Assembly (NCBI GenBank): GCA_016185365.1
Contig: JACPNP010000026.1
Span: 1 to 51,587 of the forward strand
Reading direction: 5' to 3'
DNA: 51,587 nucleotides
Source of the DNA: Terriglobales bacterium
GTDB taxonomy: Bacteria; Acidobacteriota; Terriglobia; Terriglobales; Acidobacteriaceae
Under the pieces are notes generated by a model. The model was not told the origin of the DNA. It did not search any database and was given only the letters and a program-made list of their open reading frames with translations. A program made the translations under genes and the position numbers. This document shows, in pieces, positions 34,013 to 41,809 of the stretch. The stretch's first letter is position 1. Each line of letters opens with the position of its first letter.

Positions 34013-35995
34013 CTAACCGCCGGATGCCTTTTCCCGCGTGTAGGGTGCTTCCAGGTACTTGCGCGCCTCTTCCTGGGCTCCGCCGGTTGGGTCGCCGGTC
34101 TGAATGGCCTTGCGGTACTCATTGACAGCGCGTTCGCGCTGTCCGGTCACGTCATAGATCTTGCCCAGCTGCACATAGCTCCACACCGTGGTCCACTTCG
34201 GCTCGCCATCGCCCTCGATCGAGTCGCGGTATTCGTTGGCGGCCGCCTGGTAATTGCGCTGCAGGAAGAACACCTCGGCGATCCGGTAATGCGCCAGCGA
34301 GCTGTTGTTGCTCGCCGCCAGGGCCTTCTGGTACTCCTTCAACGCTTCCGCATAATCGCCCTGCTGCACAAGTTGCTGCCCGCGCAGCACGCCCACGCGC
34401 ACTTTGAGCTCGTCCGAGTTCTTTAACACCCAGCTGTTGGGATCGATCGTGATCCGGCGCGGCTTGCCGAAGGTCTCGATCACATACGGCGACCGCATGC
34501 CCACCACCTCGATGCGCTTCATCTCCGGCTGGCCATCGGTGTCCACGCGGACTTCCATCGGCATGCGGAACAGGTCAAGGTCCTGGCTCACTTCACCGAC
34601 CACGCGGAATCCCTTGGCCACGCGATAGATCGAATATTTGTTCTTGAATTCCGGTGCGCCGGTCCCGTCCAGCCACTGGGAAAAGAAGCTTACCAGGCTG
34701 TCTTCATTGTATTTTTGCGCGACCTCGCGGAAATTGTCCGTGCTCGCGGTCTTGCCGGCGTAGGCGCTATAGAAATCGCGCATCAGCTTCTCAAAGTTCT
34801 GGTCGCCCACCACCCAGCGCAGCATGTGCAACACCATGCCACCCTTGTCCGTCACCAGCGACTGGAATTCCGCGGAGAACGGATCCAACCGGCCCGCGCC
34901 GCTCAGAGGGATGGTGTCATAGGCCAGCGCGCCCACCGCCATGTCTTTGGTGGCCTCTTCGAACCCCGCCGCGCCAGCCGCATTTTCCACGTAGCGGACC
35001 TCGGAATAGCGGGCGAACCCGTCCACGATCCACATGTCACTGCGCGTGGTCGCACTCACACCCACGCCCCACCACTGACGCGCGATCATGTTGGCCAGCA
35101 AGCGGTAATTGGTCTTCTCCGTAAGGTTGTAAGCCGCCAGCCCGGCGATCTCCGGTCCCCAGGTGGCCGGGACCGTGTCATTGGGCAGTTCCACCAGATA
35201 CAGGTTGCGGCTCGGCGCCGGACCATAGAGGCCGGAGAAATACTCGAACTCCTTGTTGGCCGTCGCCAGGTACTCCGCCATGACCGGCTTGCGCTCCGGT
35301 TTGACGAACGCCCGGATGACGATCCCGCCGGCCGTGGAGGAGACCTCCTCAAAGCGCCCGGCGATGATCGTTCCCGGAAAGCTGGCATTCGGCCAGTTGA
35401 AGCTGTATGTGGTTTTTGCGCCTGCTGTCTTGGGCAGGGCCGCCAGACCGCTCCCGATCACCTGCATGTCCGCCGGGACGGTGATGTTCACCTTCGCCGC
35501 GAAGCGATTCACGCCGTATCCCGCAACCGGGAACCAGCGTCCCGCATACAGCAGGTAGGACGTGTCTTCTCCGATGTAGGCGAGCTTTAGCCCTTCCACC
35601 GGACTGTCGTCTGCCGAGACCAGCACGCCCTCATACTCGAACGTGAGGCTGGAGATCTGGTCCTTGGTCATCGCCACCGGCAACGCGATGCGCAGCGTGG
35701 AGTCCTGCGTGACCCGCTCGGCGCTCAGCACCTGGCCATCCGCATTCGTCACTTTCGTGGGCCGCAGGGCGTTGTGCAGGTCGAAAGTCAGCACGCTGAT
35801 GTCATCCAGCGCGGTGAAATTCACCTTGGCCTTGGCCACCAGCTTGTGGGTCTTAGGGATCAATTCGGCATCGATCGCGTAGCTGTCCACCCGCATACGC
35901 GGGCCCCGGCCTTGCGCAGCCAACGGGGCGGCGGAGACTAAGGCAAGGACGGCGAGCAGGACGGCGCGTCGGGCGAAGCGTCGTGCGGAAAACAT
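34013..35995 (-). CDS. Secreted M1-aminopeptidase-like pseudoenzyme with TPR tail
   Basis: The 660-residue product starts with a signal peptide (about 1-28, AVLLAVLALVSAAPLAAQG). An M1 N-terminal beta domain and an M1 catalytic-like domain follow (about 230-460), recognisable by RQWWGVGVS and DGFARYSE. The zinc motif HExxH is replaced by N302-M-I-A-R306, the distal Glu ligand by D325, the GxMEN exopeptidase loop by WGPEIAG, and the catalytic Tyr region reads VTDKGG. Peptidase activity is therefore very unlikely. The last 120 residues form two to three TPR units. It may bind peptides or act as a periplasmic scaffold. The longer frame to 36058 adds residues before the signal peptide and is rejected. 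Confidence 0.85.
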   Translation of the reverse strand: MFSARRFARRAVLLAVLALVSAAPLAAQGRGPRMRVDSYAIDAELIPKTHKLVAKAKVNFTALDDISVLTFDLHNALRPTKVTNADGQVLSAERVTQDSTLRIALPVAMTKDQISSLTFEYEGVLVSADDSPVEGLKLAYIGEDTSYLLYAGRWFPVAGYGVNRFAAKVNITVPADMQVIGSGLAALPKTAGAKTTYSFNWPNASFPGTIIAGRFEEVSSTAGGIVIRAFVKPERKPVMAEYLATANKEFEYFSGLYGPAPSRNLYLVELPNDTVPATWGPEIAGLAAYNLTEKTNYRLLANMIARQWWGVGVSATTRSDMWIVDGFARYSEVRYVENAAGAAGFEEATKDMAVGALAYDTIPLSGAGRLDPFSAEFQSLVTDKGGMVLHMLRWVVGDQNFEKLMRDFYSAYAGKTASTDNFREVAQKYNEDSLVSFFSQWLDGTGAPEFKNKYSIYRVAKGFRVVGEVSQDLDLFRMPMEVRVDTDGQPEMKRIEVVGMRSPYVIETFGKPRRITIDPNSWVLKNSDELKVRVGVLRGQQLVQQGDYAEALKEYQKALAASNNSSLAHYRIAEVFFLQRNYQAAANEYRDSIEGDGEPKWTTVWSYVQLGKIYDVTGQRERAVNEYRKAIQTGDPTGGAQEEARKYLEAPYTREKASGG

Positions 35996-36097
35996 AGTCA
36001 GGGTCGGTCTCCGGATCAAATGGGCTTCTTCTTGTATGTGATGAGTTTGGATGAGCAATTGTAGCGAAAAGATGTGTCCTCCGGCCTAAATGGCCCC

Positions 36098-37243
36098 TTA
36101 CAGCACCCGCAACACGGCTTCTGCCGCCCGTTCCGCCGCAGGCGCTGTCCCCGGCTTCAGCCGTTCCCGGACTTCTGCCAGGTCAGCCTCCATGCGTGTG
36201 CGTGCCGGGCCGTCCGGGAGTATCTTCCGCAGCTCAGCCACCACGTTCTCCGCTGTGAACCGGTCCTGGATCAGCTCTGGCACGATTGTCCGGCCTGCGA
36301 TCAGGTTGGGCATGGCGTAGTGGGGCAGGTCCACCAGCCGCCGGCCCAGCGTCCAGGTCAACGATGCGACCTTGTACACGACGAGGAAGGGCGTCCCGAC
36401 CAAGGCCGCCTCCACCGTGGCTGTGCCGCTGGCAACCACCCCGGCCCGGGAGTGTGCCAGCGCCGTGCGCGCGTCATTCACCAGCGCCGGTCGCGGACCA
36501 TGCGCGCCGGACAACTTTACCACCGCTTCTTCGATCCAAGACCTCTCTAACGTGGACGCCACCGGCAACAGGAACTGAGACCCCGGGCCAAGTATCCCCA
36601 GCGCGCGGCACATCTCCGGCAGATGTAGAGCCACCTCCTGCTTGCGGCTTCCCGGAAGCATGGCGATCCAAGTCTTGCCGATGTCAAGGCCATGCTTGGC
36701 GGCATACGCTTGGCGATCGACCGTCGGCGTTTCCATGTCCGCCAACGGATGGCCCACATACTCAGCGTCCACACCGTGTTTTCTGTAGAACTCTTGCTCG
36801 AATGGGAAGATGACCAGCATTCTTTTCACATACTTCTGCACCAGCTTGATGCGTGATTTCCGCCAGGCCCACAATTGCGGACTCACAAAATAGATCACCG
36901 GGATACCCAGCCGGTGAAGTTCGTGCGCAAGACGGAAGTTGAAATCAGGGAAATCTATGAGCACTGCGGCGTCCGGCTTGCGCTTCGAAACTTCACGCAC
37001 CAGACGTCGGAACTCGCCGTAGATCCCAGGCAGATGCTTCACCACCTCGGCCAGCCCGACTATCGCTACATCTTTGGAGTCGATCACCGGGTCGAATCCG
37101 GCAGCGCGCATCTTCTCGCCGCCCATCCCAAAGAACTCGAATGCGCTGGTGGGGGACGATCGGCGGAGCGCTTCGATCAACTGTGCGCCGTACGCTTCGC
37201 CCGAGGCCTCGCCGGCAGAGATAAGGATGCGCCGGCGGCTCAT
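36098..37243 (-). CDS. lpxB: Lipid-A-disaccharide synthase
   Basis: The 381-residue protein is a GT19 glycosyltransferase with the LpxB landmarks SAGEASGEAYGAQLIEAL (9-26), LIDFPDFNFRLA, YFVSPQLWAWR, YVGHPLAD, LPGSRKQEV and VASGTATVEAAL. It joins UDP-2,3-diacylglucosamine to lipid X, making the lipid A disaccharide at the inner face of the inner membrane. It shows that the organism makes lipid A or a close relative. Its ATG overlaps the stop of the upstream gene (ATGA). It is thus the last gene of the unit ketosynthase, ABC exporter, secreted unknown, lpxB. Other lpx genes are not in the window. Confidence 0.95.
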   Translation of the reverse strand: MSRRRILISAGEASGEAYGAQLIEALRRSSPTSAFEFFGMGGEKMRAAGFDPVIDSKDVAIVGLAEVVKHLPGIYGEFRRLVREVSKRKPDAAVLIDFPDFNFRLAHELHRLGIPVIYFVSPQLWAWRKSRIKLVQKYVKRMLVIFPFEQEFYRKHGVDAEYVGHPLADMETPTVDRQAYAAKHGLDIGKTWIAMLPGSRKQEVALHLPEMCRALGILGPGSQFLLPVASTLERSWIEEAVVKLSGAHGPRPALVNDARTALAHSRAGVVASGTATVEAALVGTPFLVVYKVASLTWTLGRRLVDLPHYAMPNLIAGRTIVPELIQDRFTAENVVAELRKILPDGPARTRMEADLAEVRERLKPGTAPAAERAAEAVLRVL

Positions 37244-38598
37244 GGTTTAGACTCCGGCGCGGCCGACTGCTCAGCGATCCCCAGGTACGGGTTGTACAGA
37301 TATTTTTGCTCCAGGTCGAACTGGCCAAAGTGCCGTTGCAGGATCTGCACCGGGTCGAAGAACCACGAACCCGGCACCAGCCGTGGATCGTCCGTATCGA
37401 ACCATCCCCACGGCGCATGCGCGCTGTTCGGGCGCGCGAAGTCTCCTTTTAGCGCGTCGCCGATCTTGCCCACTACACACCCCGGCCGTGATGTTCCGCC
37501 GACTGCGCAGAATGTATCGCCAAAATCCGTGACTGTGCCGAAGGTCAGATCGGGTTCATGCGTCGTCTTCGCATGGAGCCAGAAGGTGAGATGGATGGGC
37601 ACCAGGTCATAAGTCGCTTCGCCGCCCTTCATCTGGCTGAACTCGATCGCCGGCCCCGGCCGGAACACCACGATCGGGTCATTTGCCGACGATTGCTCTC
37701 CACCGTAGCCATAGATGCCGTGTTTCTGCGACTGCACGTAGATCACCGGCCTGCCGTCCTCGATGCGCAACTGCCCCTTGGGCCGCGAGGGTGGCACCTC
37801 CAGGCCGCTGTCCTCGGCGACATAGCGCAACAACTTGTTGTGTGCCACGGTCTCCATGGCGATCGCGCGCAGAGTGCCACCCGCCTCTTTACGCACAACC
37901 AGCAGGACCCCCTCCAGGTCATTCTCGTGATTGAACTCCACTTCTTCGCGCGTCTTGGTGTTGAGGATGTCGCCGATCTTCTGTTGCAGCGAATCCAGGA
38001 CGCTTTCATACGCGCCCTGCACCACGCTCCAGTCGCGTGGATGGTACAACGCGTAGTGCAGGAAGTAGTAGTCCTCCGTTTCCAGCGCGGAATAATAGAC
38101 GTAGCTATAGAGTTTGTACTTCGGGTCCGCGCCGTGTGCCCAGTTGTTGTTGCCGATCCAATCGCCGTCAAAATCGAACAGCGTGGGAAAATCGAATCGG
38201 TGCTCCTCCGCCGACCCTGCCTGCCGGTGATGGATCACCGGCGCGAAACGCTCCGCAATGCCGCGCATCCGCTTTTCCTGGTCCGTCGCGAGCGTCGGGA
38301 TCGAAGACGATTGCATGGCAGGAGCCGTCGTCTTAGCCGGGACCTGCGCCGCCTTTTCCTGAGGCGATAACGTGTTTGGAAAAGGGAACGGTTCCGATTC
38401 TTTCGGTACCGTGATCCCCGGTCCCGTGCTGGGTGTCGGCGTCTGTTGGACGGCAGGACCAGCCGGCGTGGTATCCGGTGGTGTTGGCGTCTTTTTCGTG
38501 TCAGGGAATGGGAACGGCTCTGGTTTCGCCGTGGTCTGGGCGTGCGCCACGGTGGACGAGAGGAGTGCTAAGACCGTGAAGGCTGCGAGCTGGCGCAT
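37240..38598 (-). CDS. Secreted protein of unknown function, coupled to lpxB
   Basis: This 452-residue protein has a signal peptide (MRQLAAFTVLALLSSTVAHAQ). A Pro/Thr-rich region follows, in which EPFPFP occurs twice (about 27 and 69), and then a globular domain from about 105. The domain contains RFAPVIHH, DGDWIGNNNWAHG, YFLHYALYHPRDW and HENDLEGVLLVV. This pattern of RFAPV, a split aromatic core and an H-x2-D-x-E motif recalls the VPS62/TDE1717-like family, though the match is from memory and not strong. H-x-N-D-x-E could be a catalytic or metal site. It is 15 bases after the ABC gene and overlaps lpxB by four bases, so an envelope-lipid role is likely. No function is proven. Confidence 0.75.
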   Translation of the reverse strand: MRQLAAFTVLALLSSTVAHAQTTAKPEPFPFPDTKKTPTPPDTTPAGPAVQQTPTPSTGPGITVPKESEPFPFPNTLSPQEKAAQVPAKTTAPAMQSSSIPTLATDQEKRMRGIAERFAPVIHHRQAGSAEEHRFDFPTLFDFDGDWIGNNNWAHGADPKYKLYSYVYYSALETEDYYFLHYALYHPRDWSVVQGAYESVLDSLQQKIGDILNTKTREEVEFNHENDLEGVLLVVRKEAGGTLRAIAMETVAHNKLLRYVAEDSGLEVPPSRPKGQLRIEDGRPVIYVQSQKHGIYGYGGEQSSANDPIVVFRPGPAIEFSQMKGGEATYDLVPIHLTFWLHAKTTHEPDLTFGTVTDFGDTFCAVGGTSRPGCVVGKIGDALKGDFARPNSAHAPWGWFDTDDPRLVPGSWFFDPVQILQRHFGQFDLEQKYLYNPYLGIAEQSAAPESKP

Positions 38599-38613
38599 CC
38601 GTGGGGGCAGGGC

Positions 38614-40509
38614 TCAATCGCCGGCGGTGGCGCCCATGTTCTGCAACAACGCGCCGGCCTCCTGGTCCTTGTACTGCAACTGATAGAGTTTCCAGTATAT
38701 ACCGCGTTGTGTGAGCAGCTCTTGGTGGCTGCCCATCTCGCGCAGCTTCCCTTTGTGCATCACCAGGATCTTGTCCGCCTGTTGGATGGTCGAAAGCCGG
38801 TGCGCGATGATCACGCTGGTGCGTCCTTCCACCAATTTGCGCAAGGCCTGGCGTACCTTGACCTCAGTCTCGGTGTCCACGCTGGAAGTCGCTTCATCCA
38901 GCACCAGGATCTTCGGATCGTGGGCCAGCGCGCGCGCGAATGAGATCAACTGTTTTTGCCCGGTCGAGAGCGTGGAGCCGCGCTCGCGCACGCTCTCATG
39001 GATGCCGGAGGGCAGCGTGCGCAGGAAGTCCGCTACATTCACGTCTTCCGCGGCCCGTTCGATGTCCGCGTCGCTGATGTCTTCCGTGCCCAGGCGGATG
39101 TTCTGCGCCACCGTGCCGCTGAACAGGAACGGGTCCTGCAATACCACGCCAAAGCGTCGCCGCAATCCATCGAGCGACATCTGCCGGATGTCGACGCCAT
39201 CCACGCGGATCGCGCCCTTCTGGATGTCATAGAAGCGCAGCAGCAGAGAGATGATCGTGGTCGTGCCCGCGCCCGTGTGGCCCACGATCGCCACATTCTC
39301 GCCCGGCTCGATCACGAAACTCACGTCGCGCAGGATCCAGTCGAACGCGTCGCCGTCCGACGGTGATACACCCTCGTCCCGTGGAAGTTCGCGATACGCG
39401 AACCACACGTGTTCGAACTCGATCCGCCCCGGGCCCTCGGCGTCCACCGGCCGCGCCGGGGAAGTGATCTCCACTTTCGTATCGAGCAATTTGAAGATTC
39501 GTTCACTCGAGGCCATGGCCGACTGCAGGATGTTGTATTTTTCGCTCAAGTCCTGGATGGGCCGGAAGAATCGCTGCGCATACTGGATGAACGCCACCAC
39601 GATACCCAGAGTGGTCGCATCGCGCATCACCTGATTCCCGCCGAACCAGATCGCGCAGGCCACGGCGGTGGCGCTGAGGATTTCCACCACCGGGTAATAG
39701 ATCGCATGGGCCAGGATGGCGTCCTTGAACGCCAGCATGTGCTGCTTGTTGACCTTTTCAAACTCCTCGAAGCTCTTGTCCTCGCGGTTGAACAGTTGCA
39801 ACACCACGATGCCGCTCACGTGTTCTTGCGTATACGCGTTGATCTTGGCGATGGCCGTGCGGATCAGCCGGTAACTGGCGCGTACGCTCGCCCGGAACAG
39901 CATGGTCGCCCAGAAGATCAGCGGCAGCACCGCGAACGTGATCAGCGCCAGCTTCCAGTCCATGCTGAGCATGATGGCGATGATCCCCAGCAGCACAAAG
40001 ATGTCTTCGAAGATCGCCACCACGCCGCCGGTGAACATGTCGTTCAGTGCGTCCACGTCGCTGGTCACGCGCGTGACCAGGCGTCCCACCGGGTTCTTAT
40101 CGAAGAAGCCGACGTGCAAACGCTGCAGGTGGCCGAAGATCTGCGTGCGCAGGTCGAACATGGCCTTTTGGCCCACCCACTGCATCACGTAGGTCTGCGT
40201 GAATTCAAAGATAAAGCTGAAGGAGAGAGCGCCAACGTAGAGGAGGGAAACATACGCAATGCCGGCCCAGGGCTGGTCCGGCCCGGGCAGCCATTTGTCC
40301 AGGATGCCGTGTCCGCCAGGCGATTGGACCAAATACTTGTCCACCGCCACCTTGGTCAGATATGGGCCCAGCACATCCATGGCGGCCTTGAGGATGATGG
40401 CGACCAGCGCCACCAGCGTCTGCCACCAATAGGGCCGCAGATAGCCGAGCAGCCGCTTCATCAGGCGGCTGTCGTACGCTTTTCCCAGTACCTCTTCTTC
40501 GGCGGCCAT
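38614..40509 (-). CDS. ABC exporter half-transporter with altered Walker A
   Basis: This 631-residue protein joins a six-helix exporter domain (about 20-330) to an ATPase domain, in the MsbA/LmrA layout. The ATPase has the signature LSTGQKQL, Walker B ILVLDEATSSVD with the catalytic Glu, and the H-loop IIAHRLST. Its Walker A, however, reads GHTGAGTTT (410-418): the Lys that holds ATP phosphate is Thr416 (codon ACG at 39262-39264). A single base change from AAG would explain it. Either the site is impaired, as in asymmetric heterodimers, or this is a recent mutation or sequence error. Its place in an operon with lpxB suggests lipid or glycolipid flipping. It follows the ketosynthase gene by 26 bases. 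Confidence 0.92.
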   Translation of the reverse strand: MAAEEEVLGKAYDSRLMKRLLGYLRPYWWQTLVALVAIILKAAMDVLGPYLTKVAVDKYLVQSPGGHGILDKWLPGPDQPWAGIAYVSLLYVGALSFSFIFEFTQTYVMQWVGQKAMFDLRTQIFGHLQRLHVGFFDKNPVGRLVTRVTSDVDALNDMFTGGVVAIFEDIFVLLGIIAIMLSMDWKLALITFAVLPLIFWATMLFRASVRASYRLIRTAIAKINAYTQEHVSGIVVLQLFNREDKSFEEFEKVNKQHMLAFKDAILAHAIYYPVVEILSATAVACAIWFGGNQVMRDATTLGIVVAFIQYAQRFFRPIQDLSEKYNILQSAMASSERIFKLLDTKVEITSPARPVDAEGPGRIEFEHVWFAYRELPRDEGVSPSDGDAFDWILRDVSFVIEPGENVAIVGHTGAGTTTIISLLLRFYDIQKGAIRVDGVDIRQMSLDGLRRRFGVVLQDPFLFSGTVAQNIRLGTEDISDADIERAAEDVNVADFLRTLPSGIHESVRERGSTLSTGQKQLISFARALAHDPKILVLDEATSSVDTETEVKVRQALRKLVEGRTSVIIAHRLSTIQQADKILVMHKGKLREMGSHQELLTQRGIYWKLYQLQYKDQEAGALLQNMGATAGD

Positions 40510-40535
40510 CGTTTGTACAGTTTATATCGATGCGC

Positions 40536-41795
40536 CTAGGCCATGCTTCGCACCAGCAAGGCTGAATTCTTCGACCCGAACGCGATGCAGTTGCACACCG
40601 CGTGCTCGATCGGCTTCTTACGGCCCGCTTGCGGAACATAGTCCAGGTCGCACTCCGGATCCGGCCTGTCCAGATTGATGGTCGGCGGGACCTCACTGTG
40701 TTTCATCGCAACGAGTGTGGCCGCCAATCCGGCCGCGCCGCTCGCGCCCTGCGGATGTCCGATCTGCGACTTCAGCGCCGACATCGGGACCTCGCGTGCG
40801 CGTTGCTCGCCCAACGCGAGCTTCAACGCCCGCGTCTCGATGCGGTCATTCAGCTGCGTTGATGTTCCGTGTAAATTCACATAGTCCACGTTATCCGGTC
40901 CGATACCCGCTTCTTGCATCGCGACCTGAATGGCCCGCGCCGGCTCTTCACCGCACTCGGCAAGGCGTACTCGATGAAAGGCTTCGCAGGTGGAGCCATA
41001 GCCGGCGATCTCTGCATAGATCTTCGCTCCGCGTGCGCGAGCGTGCTCGTGGTCTTCCAGCAGGAACATCCACGCGCCTTCGGCGATCACAAACCCGTCG
41101 CGGTCCGCGGAGAACGGGCGCGACGCCTGCTCCGGCGCATGGTTCCACGAAGATGTCATGATCCGCATCAGTGTGAACCCTTTCATGATGCCGGGGGCGA
41201 GCGGCGAATCCACGCCGCCGGAGAGGATCATCGGCAATTGTCCCAACTGGATCTGCCGGTACGCGTATCCGATGGCATCGGTGGACGATGTGCATCCCGT
41301 CGTCACCACATGGCTCATGCCGCGCAGGCCAAAGCGCATGCTCACTTCGCTGGAGAGCGTGCCCATGGTGCCGCTGGGAATGCTGAACAGGCTCACTTGT
41401 TTGATCTTGCCTTGCAGCCACAGTGTGTACTGTTCTTCGCTGTAATCCTGCGCGCCTCCGCCGGATCCCAGCACGATGCCGATCTCACGCTGGTGGTCTT
41501 GGGACATGCCGCGGCTTTCGATGCCCGCGTCGCGCAAGGCTTCGTCGGTGGCGGCGACTGCAAGCGGCACCGTGCGCGAAACGTGTTTGCGCTGGTTCTT
41601 CTCCACCCACGCCAGCTCATCGAACCCGGTGATCTCGCCGGCGATCTGTACGGGCAGGCCCGAAGCATCGAAGCGCGTGATCCGTTTCACTCCGCTTTTA
41701 CCGGCCAGGATGGCCCGGCAAAACGCTTCATTGCCGGTCCCGTTCGGGCTCACGCATCCCATCCCGGTGATCACTACGCGCTTCAGACTGTTCAT
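40536..41795 (-). CDS. Beta-ketoacyl-ACP synthase (FabF-like)
   Basis: The 419-residue KAS II-type condensing enzyme has a complete triad: C168 in TTGCTSSTDAIG, H309 in LHGTSTQLND and H347 in SQIGHPQGASGAAG. The surroundings of the Cys (TGCTSST in place of the usual TACATG/ATGTH) and of the second His differ from housekeeping FabF, so it is probably a specialised ketosynthase. It would extend an acyl chain on an acyl carrier protein. No ACP, ketoreductase or dehydratase lies next to it. It is the first gene of the unit that ends with lpxB. The start lacks a ribosome site, and a TATTAT box lies 7 bases upstream. It is divergent from hemW with only 14 bases between starts. Confidence 0.9.
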   Translation of the reverse strand: MNSLKRVVITGMGCVSPNGTGNEAFCRAILAGKSGVKRITRFDASGLPVQIAGEITGFDELAWVEKNQRKHVSRTVPLAVAATDEALRDAGIESRGMSQDHQREIGIVLGSGGGAQDYSEEQYTLWLQGKIKQVSLFSIPSGTMGTLSSEVSMRFGLRGMSHVVTTGCTSSTDAIGYAYRQIQLGQLPMILSGGVDSPLAPGIMKGFTLMRIMTSSWNHAPEQASRPFSADRDGFVIAEGAWMFLLEDHEHARARGAKIYAEIAGYGSTCEAFHRVRLAECGEEPARAIQVAMQEAGIGPDNVDYVNLHGTSTQLNDRIETRALKLALGEQRAREVPMSALKSQIGHPQGASGAAGLAATLVAMKHSEVPPTINLDRPDPECDLDYVPQAGRKKPIEHAVCNCIAFGSKNSALLVRSMA

Positions 41796-41802
41796 CGGTG
41801 AA

Positions 41803-41808
41803 ATAATA
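41803..41808 (-). promoter_or_regulatory. Probable -10 box of the ketosynthase-lpxB operon
   Basis: On the minus strand TATTAT ends 7 bases before the ketosynthase ATG (41793-41795), which fits a leaderless start. The box lies just upstream of the hemW start on the other strand, so its -35 would lie inside the hemW frame. Confidence 0.4.
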
Positions 41809-41809
41809 G

